From assembly GCF_005406125.1 (NCBI RefSeq), contig NZ_BIXZ01000009.1, forward strand, positions 62,001 to 126,000: DNA of 64,000 bases, written 5' to 3'. The position numbers and the translations under genes were made by a program. Below the pieces are notes generated by a model that saw nothing but the letters and a program-made list of their open reading frames with translations, was not told the origin of the DNA and did not search any database. This document shows positions 33,813 to 41,988 of the stretch, one piece after another. Numbering within the stretch: the stretch's first letter is position 1; each line of letters starts with the position of its first letter. The stretch is from Haloarcula mannanilytica. GTDB lineage: Archaea > Halobacteriota > Halobacteria > Halobacteriales > Haloarculaceae.

Positions 33813-35075
33813 ATGAGTGACCCTATCGTCAACGAGCCGGAGGCGATTCCGGAGACGTTACGCGAACGCGACCAGTGGGTGTGCTGGCGGGAAGAGAACC
33901 GAGACGGTAAACCGACGAAGATTCCGGTGACGCCGGGGGCTGGGGGGTTCGCGTCAGCAACAGCGTCGGAGACCTGGGCGAGTTTCGAGGCAGCACTCGA
34001 CTACACCGAGACGGAGCACGCCGATGGCATTGGGTTCGTGTTTACTAACGACGATCCCATCGTCGGCGTCGATCTAGACGACTGCCGCGATCCCGAGACA
34101 GACGACGTCGACGACGCAGCGTTGGACATCATCAAGCGACTCGACTCCTATACGGAGGTGTCGCCGTCCGGTACCGGCTATCACGTCCTGATCACCGGCA
34201 CACTCCCCGACGGGCGGAACCGTCGCGGGAGCGTCGAACTGTACGACACGGCACGTTTTTTCACCGTCACTGGCGATCACGTCGAGCGGACACCCACTCG
34301 CGTTGCACGCCGGCAGGACGCACTCACAGCGATTCACCGCGAGTACGTCCAAGACATCGAGCGTGACACAGCATCCGAGTCCGAGCAGCGTGGTGACGCT
34401 GCCGCCCGGTCACCGATGACCGGTGTAGCCGACGTCGACGTCGACCTCGAAGACGAGGACCTCCTCGAGAAAGCGCGAAACGCATCGAACGGCGAGAAAT
34501 TCGAGCGGCTCTGGAACGGGAATACGGTCGGCTACGACAGCCAGTCCGAGGCCGACATGGCGTTGTGCTGTTTGCTGGCGTTCTGGACCGGTGGTGACCG
34601 GACCCAAATGGAGCAGCTGTTCCGCCAGTCGGGATTGATGCGGGAGAAGTGGGACGAGGTCCACTACGCTGACGGGTCGACGTACGGCGAGAAGACCATC
34701 GAGCGAGCGATTGCGACCACGTCGGAGTTCTACGACCCGGACGCCGGCGGCGATACCGAAGATCCCCACGGCACACCTGACAGGGTCGCAACTGGCGGGA
34801 CGCCTGACGAGGTAGACCGGAGTCGTGCGTATCTGGCGGAGAAAAACCGCTTGTTGAGCGAGCGCGTCGACGAACTCGAGGCAACACTCGAACAGAAGAC
34901 TGAGCGGATCGAGGCCCTCGAAACAGAGATCGAGCGCCTCACCGACGAACTCGCAACCCGTGATCAGGAGACTACGCAATCCCACAAGGAAGACTCCAGT
35001 ACTGCGATCGAGACCGGTGATGACTCAGAGCCAGCCTCCATGTTGCGTCGATTCTTCGGTGGTCGGTCTGAGTAG
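33813..35075 (+). CDS. AEP (archaeo-eukaryotic primase)-like replication protein with coiled coil
   Basis: 420 residues from ATG 33813 (MSDPIVNEPEAIPETLRERD). The first 180 residues match plasmid/phage primase-polymerase domains (NrS-1-like): WVCWREENRDGKPTKIPVTP, catalytic DDPIVGVDLDDC (metal-binding acidic pair), PSGTGYHVLITGTLP and RRGSVELYDTARFFTVTGDH. A helical domain (about 215-310) follows, then a coiled coil (about 325-390: LLSERVDELEATLEQKTERI). No helicase motifs are present. With the iteron-like array just upstream it is the best replication-initiator candidate in the window. Confidence 0.78.
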   Translation: MSDPIVNEPEAIPETLRERDQWVCWREENRDGKPTKIPVTPGAGGFASATASETWASFEAALDYTETEHADGIGFVFTNDDPIVGVDLDDCRDPETDDVDDAALDIIKRLDSYTEVSPSGTGYHVLITGTLPDGRNRRGSVELYDTARFFTVTGDHVERTPTRVARRQDALTAIHREYVQDIERDTASESEQRGDAAARSPMTGVADVDVDLEDEDLLEKARNASNGEKFERLWNGNTVGYDSQSEADMALCCLLAFWTGGDRTQMEQLFRQSGLMREKWDEVHYADGSTYGEKTIERAIATTSEFYDPDAGGDTEDPHGTPDRVATGGTPDEVDRSRAYLAEKNRLLSERVDELEATLEQKTERIEALETEIERLTDELATRDQETTQSHKEDSSTAIETGDDSEPASMLRRFFGGRSE

Positions 35076-35435
35076 CAGCGGGGACTGAAACGTCAGGACA
35101 ATCATCCCTGTCTGAGGAAACTACTTCCAGAGCCCTGGTTCCGTGAACGGAGGCGGATTACCCAATGGGCTCGTTATATCGTGCTCCATCCCCCACCCAC
35201 CGCCCCCGACGCCCGGTGACGATGACTCCTGCCGGTCGATCATCGTGATATCCTGCGACTCGGTCTCGACGAGGCCGAAGAGTGGATCGCAGAACTATGT
35301 ACGAGTAGACAATTCCTCCGCAGTAGCGTTTATCGCGCCGACCAAGGGTGACGGCGCTCAGCGCGATGGGCACCACCACGAGAGCCGCCGTGGTGTCCAG
35401 TCTGGTGTCAGCTGAGTGCAGTCACAGGTGAATCC
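35076..35435. other. Intergenic region with GC-hairpin element and a startless open stretch
   Basis: 360 bp. Holds the GC-hairpin leader element at 35328-35357. A short plus-strand frame ending in LRLGLDEAEEWIAELCTSRQ and FLRSSVYRADQG (stop near 35350) looks protein-like but has no start codon and is only about 38 codons, perhaps a gene remnant. Confidence 0.4.
35328..35357 (+). promoter_or_regulatory. GC-hairpin leader element (GHL) copy 1
   Basis: GTTTATC tract, stem GCGCC (35335-35339) / GGCGC (35353-35357), loop containing AAGGGTGA. Lies 78 nt before the gene at 35436. Confidence 0.55.
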
Positions 35436-35924
35436 ATGTCTACGTTCAGTAACTCCGAGGCAGCCAGTGCATCGCCGTCAGAAAATCACACGAGTCCATC
35501 GAGAGATACGGAGGATACAGATTCGCAGCCATCGTGGTCAGACGATGCAAGCAGCGAGGATGGAACGCCAACGCTCCGAATGAACCAATGTCCGGAGTGC
35601 GGAGCCCGTCGCTTCGTCTCAAAACTTCTCGTGTACGAGGTTACAGGCTACGACGAGGGCGGCAAGCAAGAGTTTCGCCGCCAGCACGTCCGGGCAGAGT
35701 TCGAATACACCTGCAGCGAGTGCCAGACGACACTCCGGACGCTTCCCGCAGATCGCCGTGACTACTACGACGAAGTCGCGGTCCTCGAAACGGAACGGCG
35801 GGCAGCCCTCCGTGATCAACTCCGCCAGCTGGGGCGGCGGTTCTGGCGGCGTCTCGCAGCGCGGACAACGTGGCTGGCACTCGCACTCGTTACACTCGTG
35901 ACCGGGCTCGTGATCGCACTCTAA
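35436..35924 (+). CDS. Zinc-ribbon protein with C-terminal TM
   Basis: 162 residues. Disordered Ser/Asp-rich N-terminus (about 1-48), then a zinc ribbon with CPECGARRFVSKLLVYE and, about 40 residues later, CSECQTTLRTLP; a basic helix (RQLGRRFWRRLAARTTW) leads into a C-terminal TM (LALALVTLVTGLVIAL). Probably a membrane-tethered metal-stabilised adaptor. Preceded by GHL copy 1, no known family. Confidence 0.7.
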   Translation: MSTFSNSEAASASPSENHTSPSRDTEDTDSQPSWSDDASSEDGTPTLRMNQCPECGARRFVSKLLVYEVTGYDEGGKQEFRRQHVRAEFEYTCSECQTTLRTLPADRRDYYDEVAVLETERRAALRDQLRQLGRRFWRRLAARTTWLALALVTLVTGLVIAL

Positions 35925-36100
35925 CAGCCCGAAGGAAGAGAGCTTCCTCGCTATCGACTCTTGCAATCCACCGGAATACGTAGGGTGCCATCGGCGGTGG
36001 AGAGCTAGCCCATCAGCAGCAGGAAAGGTACGGGTTCGGCGTACGTGCTCAGGAAGAGCAGGGCCCAAACGGCCGGGCGAACTAACTGTCCGTGATCGTC

Positions 36101-36128
36101 GTTCGCGCCCGCAAAGGGGCGAGGCGCG
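36101..36128 (+). promoter_or_regulatory. GC-hairpin leader element (GHL) copy 2
   Basis: CGTTC then stem GCGCC (36106-36110) / GGCGC (36124-36128) around CGCAAAGGGGCGA; 29 nt before the gene at 36158. T-tract is weak in this copy. Confidence 0.5.
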
Positions 36129-36157
36129 CTCGAAGCGCGTCCAGAGCGTGAGTTTTC

Positions 36158-36448
36158 ATGACTGGACCTGATATCCTCGACGACACGACGGACGACTACG
36201 AACGACTCGAAACCGAACTCGTTGCCCAGGACCGGGATGCGGCCCGGGTCTCGACGGCGGACGTCGACGAGCGGAGTGCCCGCCGTCTCGTTGATGAACT
36301 CATTGAGGACGATGTGGTGACGCCAATCCCTGACCACCGCATTCTCGTCCACGAGCCCAGTAGCAAGCCCTTCGACTCGATCACCCAACTCGCCGTGTTC
36401 CATCGCGGCTGGCAGGCCGCCACCGACGCCGACGCGGAGGACGACTGA
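36158..36448 (+). CDS. Small acidic protein, coupled to zinc-finger protein
   Basis: 96 residues. Helix-rich with DVDERSARRLVDELIEDDVV and a beta-like VTPIPDHRILVHEPSS, which could be a degenerate winged helix. Its stop overlaps the ATG of the next gene (ATGA). Found behind GHL copy 2. No known domain; likely a plasmid-encoded conserved haloarchaeal protein. Confidence 0.6.
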   Translation: MTGPDILDDTTDDYERLETELVAQDRDAARVSTADVDERSARRLVDELIEDDVVTPIPDHRILVHEPSSKPFDSITQLAVFHRGWQAATDADAEDD

Positions 36449-36783
36449 TGCAACAGACGCTTTCCGGGTGTGCGTTCTGCGATTCACCGCCTGGGTCAGA
36501 GATGGGCGAGGCGCATACGTGGGGGAAAGACGAACGGGTGACACACCCAATCTGTGTCGACTGTGCCGTCCAAGAGCGGCCGGATCCCGAGGAGCGCGAC
36601 CACCACACCTGCGACGGGTGTGGGCTCGTCGTCGACGCCCTCGCAGCGCTCACGCGCTTCCGTGTAGAACTCGGCCATCTCGAGGGGCCGCTGCAATTTT
36701 GCGAGCGATGTAGTCCCGGCGGACTTGCAACGTACTGGACGCGCGACCTCGAGGAGCATCTTGTCCAAGAGGTCAGCAAATAA
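36448..36783 (+). CDS. Multi-zinc-finger protein
   Basis: 111 residues with four CxxC pairs: GCAFCDSPP, ICVDCAVQ, CDGCGLVVDAL and FCERCSPGG, enough for two zinc sites arranged as a cross-braced or tandem ribbon. An acidic, otherwise globular protein; no TM. From memory it resembles haloarchaeal DUF7558. Translationally coupled to the small gene at 36158. Could bind nucleic acid or act as a partner in protein complexes. Confidence 0.7.
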   Translation: MQQTLSGCAFCDSPPGSEMGEAHTWGKDERVTHPICVDCAVQERPDPEERDHHTCDGCGLVVDALAALTRFRVELGHLEGPLQFCERCSPGGLATYWTRDLEEHLVQEVSK

Positions 36784-36855
36784 AGAGGAGAGCGATGTCC
36801 GTACGTCACCCCCCGGAACAAGGGCTGAGCCCGTCATTTAAATATTTGTAGCACG

Positions 36856-36868
36856 ATGGTACTACCAT
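36856..36868. promoter_or_regulatory. VapB operator palindrome overlapping the start codon
   Basis: ATGGTA-C-TACCAT is a perfect 13-bp palindrome overlapping the antitoxin ATG (36867). A TATA-like TTTAAATATTT (36837-36847) lies about 25 bp upstream. The arrangement suits autorepression by a ribbon-helix-helix dimer. Confidence 0.65.
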
Positions 36869-37199
36869 GAAATACGCGAGTGTCAGCGTCAAGTTCCCGG
36901 TCGAACTCGACACCGAAATCGAGCGATTCCTCGATGAAACGGGGATCTACACGAATAAGAGCGAGTTCATCAAGGAGGCATGTCGGTCCCATCTCCGAGA
37001 ACTCAATGACGACACGGCGATCGCCGCGCTTCGGCTAGAGCAACTGCTGGCGCAGGCCGAACAGAGCCGCCAGTCCGATAGCGATATCGACGCAGAGCTC
37101 TCGGCACTCGGGGAGAAAGTCGATGCGGACGACCTCGAACAGGCCGTCGAAGAGGCACGAAAGGAGACATCCGAGCAGGTGTACGGGTCTGACGCGTGA
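36867..37199 (+). CDS. vapB: VapB-like ribbon-helix-helix antitoxin
   Basis: 110 residues. N-terminal RHH fold: KYASVSVKFPVELDTEIERF forms the beta strand and first helix, NKSEFIKEACRSHLREL the second. A long acidic C-terminal helix (about 60-105) would cover the toxin. The last 4 bp overlap the PIN-domain gene, the typical antitoxin-toxin order. Leaderless, with the operator palindrome at its own start, so autoregulation is likely. Its role would be plasmid maintenance. Confidence 0.85.
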   Translation: MKYASVSVKFPVELDTEIERFLDETGIYTNKSEFIKEACRSHLRELNDDTAIAALRLEQLLAQAEQSRQSDSDIDAELSALGEKVDADDLEQAVEEARKETSEQVYGSDA

Positions 37200-37663
37200 A
37201 GATCCTCGATACGAATTTGTGGGTCTTCGGGACACTGCGAACCAACGAGCAGGCCGCTGAATTGCTTGCTGAAATCGACCGCGGTGAGACAACGTCTGCT
37301 ATCAACGCGTACATGGTCCAAGAAGCGCTGGCCGCATTCGACCGGACACAGAGTCTCTCTGCGGCGGACCGTGATACCGTCAAAACGAGGTTTCTGACGC
37401 GACTGACGCGAATGACAGGGCTCATCGAGGCGCCGTCGAGTCGTGATGTGAGCGACGCACTCCTGCGAGAGCAGCGATCAGCTCCGACCGTGCAGACGCT
37501 CGCTCGCGTCTGTGAGATCCAGCCGAAGGACGTTCCAATCCTCGTGCTAGCGTTTGAGCACCGTGACCGCGACCCGACGATTCTCACAAACGACAAATCC
37601 TTCGCCGAGCTGGAGCCAGCAGCGCACTCACTCCCTGAAATCACCATCGAACACGTTTCCTGA
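37196..37663 (+). CDS. vapC: VapC-like PIN-domain ribonuclease toxin
   Basis: 155 residues from GTG 37196 (reads MKILDTNLWVFGTLRTN). PIN motifs: first acidic residue in ILDTN, second in YMVQEALAAFD, and a C-terminal acidic cluster QPKDVPILVLAFEHRDRDPT with ILTNDKSFAEL, where the family has DxxIxxxA and TxDxxF. PIN toxins cleave tRNA or mRNA with Mg2+. Overlaps the antitoxin gene by 4 bp. An inverted repeat AGGCGC/GCGCCT just after the stop (about 37666-37710) may aid termination. Confidence 0.83.
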   Translation: MKILDTNLWVFGTLRTNEQAAELLAEIDRGETTSAINAYMVQEALAAFDRTQSLSAADRDTVKTRFLTRLTRMTGLIEAPSSRDVSDALLREQRSAPTVQTLARVCEIQPKDVPILVLAFEHRDRDPTILTNDKSFAELEPAAHSLPEITIEHVS

Positions 37664-37762
37664 AGGCGCCCAATCTCGCTACGGCAGCGCCTCTTCGACG
37701 ACCATGTGATTGTTTGACTCGGACGCCATATATTGAAAGCGACGGCGGTATTCGGTATCGAT

Positions 37763-38119
37763 ATGGAGTGCCCTACGTGTGGCGGCCCTGTCACGATGGA
37801 AGTGGGGCCAGACCATCCACTCTCAGCATCAGTGGCGGATGCACTGCTTGCTGCTGACAAAGACGAGCAGTTCGTCGTCGCCCGAAATTGCTGGGCGTGT
37901 GGATGGAGTGAGGAGCGGTCGGTGTCCATCGACTCGATCGAGACAACCGAGGGAGACACCCACGCTGTCGAGCGAGCCGCGCTTCTCGACGACATTATGA
38001 GCGAGGCGACGGCGATTGACGACCTCACGACGCTCAAAGACGCCCTCGCTGAGGTTCGCCGTCAGCGTCGTCTCACGACTGATGGGGCCGACTTAACTGA
38101 CAACGTCGACAGTGGATAG
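37763..38119 (+). CDS. Zinc-ribbon protein
   Basis: 118 residues from ATG 37763 (MECPTCGGPVTMEVGPDHPL); an in-frame TTG at 37733 lies within a TATA-like region. Zinc ribbon formed by CPTCGGP and CWACGWSEERS about 40 residues apart, followed by a helical acidic tail (AALLDDIMSEATAIDDLTTL). No TM. Followed within 9 bp by the gene at 38129, so probably co-transcribed. Function unknown. Confidence 0.7.
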   Translation: MECPTCGGPVTMEVGPDHPLSASVADALLAADKDEQFVVARNCWACGWSEERSVSIDSIETTEGDTHAVERAALLDDIMSEATAIDDLTTLKDALAEVRRQRRLTTDGADLTDNVDSG

Positions 38120-38128
38120 GTACTACCC

Positions 38129-38458
38129 ATGACCGAGACCGACGCGCTCTACGAGGTTCGAGAACAGACGGGGAATCCAGCCTACGCGTCGGTCGACGAC
38201 GTGATCACACTTGTCCTTGAGCGAGCACGGGACCCGCGTGAGAACCACCACAACGCACACTTCGACGAGGCGATGGCTGCTGTCGTTGATCGATATGGTG
38301 CAGAGGCGGTCAGAACTGTCATCCATCGTGTGCTCGTTGAGCACTATCCGTTTCGGACAGCCACGGTCAACCTCGATATGCGCAATTTCGATGGTGTTCG
38401 GATCGGCACGACGGCTGTCTGGACCCTTCGGGAGTTGAACGCGCAGGGAGACGACTGA
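38129..38458 (+). CDS. Small conserved alpha-helical protein
   Basis: 109 residues: VDDVITLVLERARDPRENHH, HFDEAMAAVVDRYGAEAVRT and VIHRVLVEHYPFRTATVNLD. A His pair and conserved-looking acidic residues are present but no catalytic motif is recognised. Lies 9 bp after the zinc-ribbon gene. Next on the plus strand comes a long hairpin-rich non-coding tract, so it probably ends this operon. Confidence 0.6.
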   Translation: MTETDALYEVREQTGNPAYASVDDVITLVLERARDPRENHHNAHFDEAMAAVVDRYGAEAVRTVIHRVLVEHYPFRTATVNLDMRNFDGVRIGTTAVWTLRELNAQGDD

Positions 38459-38971
38459 GACGCGTCTCGTGAAAGCCCTCGGCCGCTCGGCATCCCGCGC
38501 CCCACGCTGCGCTCCTCGTTCCTCCGGTGCTAGCGGGGTCGGGGGACGACCGAGGCGGCCTCGCCCTTTCTGAGTCCGCCAGGATGTCGGCTGTGTCACT
38601 AACCGTCGGTCCCGGTTGACCAGTGGTTCTCTCCGGCTCGCCCCCCGCGCCGCGTTCCGCCCTCCGCGTCGCTCGCGACCGACCATTCCGGGCGTGCGGG
38701 CGCTCTCCGCACCGCCCGCGCCCGTTCCGGGCTAAAATGGATGTGCCCTCGGCGCCAGCGGGTATCCCCGTCGGTTGCGCCCCTTGCGGGCTTTCGCGTT
38801 CCAGGGCTTGGTGCCGCCTGCGCTGTCGCGCGCCACACCACGGCGCGCGTTCTCGGCGACAGTCGCCCTGGACACGGACCCGCACATCGGGCCGGACACG
38901 AGCGGGCATATCCCGCTGGCCGCTCGCTCCGGGCGGGTCGGCGCGCGGTGCTGGATGGTCGTCCGCCTCGG

Positions 38972-39026
38972 GCGCGCTCTCGCTCGCGCCCACAGGGCGC
39001 TCGCGAAGGCGCGAGCGAGAGCGCGC
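38972..39026. repeat. Perfect 19-bp inverted repeat
   Basis: Arms GCGCGCTCTCGCTCGCGCC (38972-38990) and its exact complement (39008-39026) flank 17 bp. It would fold into a very stable hairpin in RNA or extrude as a cruciform in DNA. It ends 96 bp before the OB-fold gene. Confidence 0.9.
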
Positions 39027-39060
39027 AGACGAGTCTGTCGGTCGTTGTCGTCGAGGAAAT

Positions 39061-39082
39061 CCGCGATGTTGTAGCATCGCGG
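39061..39082. repeat. 8-bp hairpin CCGCGATG-N6-CATCGCGG
   Basis: Perfect inverted repeat with loop TTGTAG, 40 nt before the ATG at 39122, in the same GC-rich tract. Confidence 0.7.
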
Positions 39083-39121
39083 TGTCGGGCGCGTGAGCGC
39101 CTTCAGGTCTACGTGAGACCA

Positions 39122-39988
39122 ATGTCAAGTAACAACGCCACCAGTAATGTAGTTTCGGTCGATGAACAGGCTTTCGAGAAACACGAAGAAACGCAGGTCG
39201 ACGAGGACGGATTCGAGGTCGTCGACGAGACGCCGGAGTTCCGGGCGACGGTCGACATGGAAGTGCAGGCAAAAGTCGATTCCAACCACCCAGATGCGCG
39301 GGTCGAAGAAGGCCCGGATCACCTGTACGGGAAGACCCTCGAACAGGAAGAGCGCATCGAGGCACGGGAGGCCGAGTTGGAGCACATCAGTGCCCAGGCG
39401 GAACTCAGTGAGCAGGAGGGACGCGCGAAGCGGACGCGGGAGGTCGTCGTCGAGCAGTGTGGCCGAGACAAGCCCGAACCGGTGGAGCGCACAGATCCCC
39501 GAGAGAAGCTGACGCAGGAGGAACTCGCGGCGGTCAACGAGCAAGCAATGCGGATCAGCGACGAAGTGCAGGGTGGCTGGTCGAGAGCAGTTGTCGCGAA
39601 GCAGCTGGCCGAGAAGGTGCAGCGCGGCCAGGACGTGACGAAGGCGGTGCTGGAGACGTTGGAGGAGCAGAAGGCGGTCCCCGGTGCAATCGTGCCCATC
39701 GCGGATGTGCCGGACATCCCGGTCGGTGAGGTGACGGTCCAGGGTGAAATCACTGAGCTCTGGACTCCAAGTGACAACTCAATTCAACAAGTCGGGCTCA
39801 TCGAAGACGAGAGCGGGCGAACGAAATTCACGGTCTGGGAGAAGAGCGGGAAAACGGTGGTTCGAGAGGGGCAGACGGTCAGATTCAGAGCGGTCAAGAA
39901 GAACTGGTACCAAGGTCGGTGCAGTCTCGCCATCACGGGCTGGAGCAGGATCGAGTTCCCGGAGCGCGGTCGGTGGTGGGAAGAATAG
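39122..39988 (+). CDS. OB-fold (RPA-like) single-stranded DNA-binding protein
   Basis: 288 residues from ATG 39122 (MSSNNATSNVVSVDEQAF); the frame is open far upstream but that sequence is random-looking and GC-rich. A long charged helical region (about 60-190) precedes a C-terminal OB-fold: VGEVTVQGEITELWTPSDNS, GLIEDESGRTKFTVWEKSGK, EGQTVRFRAVKKNWYQGRC, typical of archaeal RPA/SSB modules. Likely coats ssDNA during plasmid replication or transfer. A T6 run (40007-40012) after the stop marks termination. Confidence 0.78.
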   Translation: MSSNNATSNVVSVDEQAFEKHEETQVDEDGFEVVDETPEFRATVDMEVQAKVDSNHPDARVEEGPDHLYGKTLEQEERIEAREAELEHISAQAELSEQEGRAKRTREVVVEQCGRDKPEPVERTDPREKLTQEELAAVNEQAMRISDEVQGGWSRAVVAKQLAEKVQRGQDVTKAVLETLEEQKAVPGAIVPIADVPDIPVGEVTVQGEITELWTPSDNSIQQVGLIEDESGRTKFTVWEKSGKTVVREGQTVRFRAVKKNWYQGRCSLAITGWSRIEFPERGRWWEE

Positions 39989-40006
39989 CCAGTTAGCGCA
40001 GCCTTC

Positions 40007-40012
40007 TTTTTT
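40007..40012 (+). terminator. T-run after OB-fold gene
   Basis: TTCTTTTTT 19 nt after the stop, the usual archaeal intrinsic termination signal. Confidence 0.5.
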
Positions 40013-40207
40013 GCTGTGTGCCGGACCGACCCAGACCCCGCCACCCCACCCTCCGCTCCCGGCCTCCCGCTGGTCGGCCGGCAGCCACGACCGGGCTCCC
40101 ACGCTTGAGAGGAGCGCAGTGAGACGGCTGTCCAGGGTTGAGAGAGAGGGGGTTTGTGTGTACCCAGAGGGGCAGGGGGGGACACAGACAACGTGCCCTG
40201 AGCAACG

Positions 40208-40690
40208 ATGTCCAAGGAACATACTTTCACAGCCCGCGAACGGCTTCGCATTCACCTCCGCGAAGCTCACCGGACGACCGGCTCACCGATCGTCGAAGTA
40301 CAGTTAGCCGCCGCACTGGACGCCTGGAAAGACCTACCGCCGATGCACCTGCAGGAGGGGATCTCGGTCAGAGACTACGCAGGACACCTAACACCACCAG
40401 ACACTGAATGGGCTCGACGGGTCGGGACACAGGAGATGCACAACGTCTCCGAACGCGCCCATAACGGTCCCGAGCGTTCCGGTGAGGACCAAGAGGGCAA
40501 GCAAGACCAAAAACGGCCACAGTTCGTCGGCCATCTCAGTCTCGAAGGTGGGAGTCTTCGACCCGGACCAGTTGGAGGGACGGGAACGGTGCGAAGGGAA
40601 TTTTCTCCTCAACGAGGTCTTCGAGTGGGATTGCAGCTTCCCGGTCGCCCCATCTCGGGATGTGCTGTTCGAGCACATCGAGTGGAGTAA
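40208..40690 (+). CDS. Hypothetical protein, 3' part antisense to other genes
   Basis: 160 residues. The first 80 (MSKEHTFTARERLRIHLREA, VQLAAALDAWKDLPPMHL) have normal haloarchaeal codon use and look genuine; the rest lies opposite the minus-strand genes ending at 40388 and 40536 and reads as low-complexity Gly/Pro/Arg. Either the true protein is shorter (a frameshift or later rearrangement) or the tail is an accident. No known domain. Confidence 0.4.
   Translation: MSKEHTFTARERLRIHLREAHRTTGSPIVEVQLAAALDAWKDLPPMHLQEGISVRDYAGHLTPPDTEWARRVGTQEMHNVSERAHNGPERSGEDQEGKQDQKRPQFVGHLSLEGGSLRPGPVGGTGTVRREFSPQRGLRVGLQLPGRPISGCAVRAHRVE
40388..40534 (-). CDS. Possible 48-residue single-TM protein
   Basis: ATG at 40534, 1 bp after the preceding minus-strand stop, reads MADELWPFLVLLALLVLTGT and on through LLCPDPSSPFSVWWC. 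One strong TM and a Cys/Trp-rich tail. Its tight spacing after the gene at 40536 favours an operon member, but it overlaps the plus-strand hypothetical gene, so only one may be real. Confidence 0.4.
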   Translation of the reverse strand: MADELWPFLVLLALLVLTGTLGTVMGAFGDVVHLLCPDPSSPFSVWWC

Positions 40691-40994
40691 CTACGATGAT
40701 CTCGTCGTCATCCGGGTACTTCGGAGTCTTGTCGGCCAGCGTGTCCCCGTCCTCAAACTCCCACTCGTCGAGTTCGAGTCCAGGAATGTTTATGACGACC
40801 AAGGCGATCGGTTCGTCGGCCTCAGTATCGTGGACGATATCGCCGTAGATGAAATCCGGGTCTTCCTCCTCATCGTCCAGTTCAAGTTCCAAGGCCATAT
40901 CGAGTGACCGTTGGAGTGGTTCCTCGCGTCCCGGAGGCTGCCATTGTTCTTCGTCGGTACGTCCGTCAGGTGGTCCGCCGCCTTTGCGTGGCAT
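40536..40994 (-). CDS. Acidic hypothetical protein
   Basis: 152 residues. Hydrophilic N-terminus (GRTDEEQWQPPGREEPLQRS) then a globular acidic part: LALELDDEEED-like stretch, DTEADEPIALVVINIPGLEL, DEIIVVTPLDVLEQHIPRWG and VEEKIPFAPFPSLQLVRVED. No domain recognised. Its start overlaps the stop of the 262-residue gene by 1 bp (TAATG), so the two are translationally coupled. Function unknown; the pair diverges from the CARF-like regulator at 41989. Confidence 0.65.
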   Translation of the reverse strand: MPRKGGGPPDGRTDEEQWQPPGREEPLQRSLDMALELELDDEEEDPDFIYGDIVHDTEADEPIALVVINIPGLELDEWEFEDGDTLADKTPKYPDDDEIIVVTPLDVLEQHIPRWGDREAAIPLEDLVEEKIPFAPFPSLQLVRVEDSHLRD

Positions 40995-41782
40995 TAGTTG
41001 GTCACCATGAATTCGTCAAGAGCAGTTTGCGAGCTGTGCAGGGCCTCGATCCTCCAGTTGATGGTCTCGGTCAACCGCTCGGCATCGTGTTCCCCGTTCG
41101 GTTGCCTGCTCTCGTCCAAGATCGACGTCTTCCCGGAGAAGGCAACAACCTCGTCTGGGGCGTGGAGGAGATGTTCGTGTGAGACCCGACCGTTGAGGTA
41201 AATCCGATCCGGGCCGAGTGTTTCGACCAGGGCCTCTAGGTCATCCCAGAGGTTGAACTTCGAGTTGTACTCGGTCCCGTCAAACGCACACGACTTCGTG
41301 CCGAAGACCTCGAGCAGCTCCCGGCAGTGCTCGTAGTGCCACGGTTCCCACCCCACGATGATGGGATAGAGTTCGACGTCGAGTTCGGCATCCTCAACCA
41401 TACGGTAGAGCGCCTTCTGCCCCTCGACCGATCGCTCAATCTCGCTCAGGAGTTCGCGACGGTCCATATCGTCGCTGTCCATGACCCAGCGGTCGCCTGG
41501 GAAGTAGACGTCGACGATCCCGTCCAGTTCCTGTAGCCGCTCGAACTCGTCCTCAGGAGTACGACCGACCAGGAACTCGTTCTGCTCCATCGAGTTGATG
41601 ATGAGCATCTGGTCGGGATGCATGAACGCCTCTCGTGGTTGGTTTACGAACCAAATCGACCGGCGGAACGGTGCTTGGAGGGCCGGGAACTCCTCGACGT
41701 TGTAGCCGAAGAGGCGTCTATCGGTGGAAGCTCCAGGTTTGGTCTTCGGTACGAACTCGTGCGGGAATCGGTCGCCGGGCAT
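40994..41782 (-). CDS. Hypothetical protein, possible TIM-barrel enzyme
   Basis: 262 residues. Alternating strand-helix pattern (QMLIINSMEQNEFLVGRTPE, IVDVYFPGDRWVMDSDDMDR, VELYPIIVGWEPWHYEHCRE, GPDRIYLNGRVSHEHLLHAP) suggests an alpha/beta barrel of the kind seen in tRNA-guanine-transglycosylase-like or DUF6610-like proteins; the gene at 57401 has the same flavour. No catalytic signature can be named. It is first in a minus-strand operon diverging from the CARF-like regulator, separated by about 200 bp containing the promoters. Confidence 0.6.
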   Translation of the reverse strand: MPGDRFPHEFVPKTKPGASTDRRLFGYNVEEFPALQAPFRRSIWFVNQPREAFMHPDQMLIINSMEQNEFLVGRTPEDEFERLQELDGIVDVYFPGDRWVMDSDDMDRRELLSEIERSVEGQKALYRMVEDAELDVELYPIIVGWEPWHYEHCRELLEVFGTKSCAFDGTEYNSKFNLWDDLEALVETLGPDRIYLNGRVSHEHLLHAPDEVVAFSGKTSILDESRQPNGEHDAERLTETINWRIEALHSSQTALDEFMVTN

Positions 41783-41988
41783 GTCGGATCTCTCAGGCGC
41801 GGTTGTGTCTCGGTGGCGCCTGTCGTGACACTACTCACCGCACAGGGATAAGTCTTGTTTGCTTTTATTCGCACAATATCTATTTCTTAGGCTTGCCAAA
41901 ACACATACTGCCCAAAGGGATTATAATTCGTCCCACATTCGAAGCGTATAACGAAGGTCTTTAGCCTAAACCGCAGACAGAGGGAACT

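Larger units (their letters stand above)
38459..39121. other. Very GC-rich hairpin-rich region without a credible gene
   Basis: About 660 bp with dense short inverted repeats and long chance frames in several phases. Notable are a perfect 19-bp inverted repeat (38972-38990 / 39008-39026) and an 8-bp hairpin (39061-39082). Codon patterns look random in all frames. It could be a non-coding RNA, a replication or partition site, or a structured leader of the OB-fold gene at 39122. Confidence 0.6.

Noticed and set aside
35143-35415. 90-codon GTG frame before the zinc-ribbon gene
   Set aside because: Low-complexity Pro/Ser start, crosses GHL copy 1, no homologue-like features.
38367-39365. 332-codon minus-strand frame and other long frames in the GC-rich tract
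   Set aside because: Pro/Arg/Gly-rich noise caused by high GC; several mutually overlapping frames of equal length and no motif.
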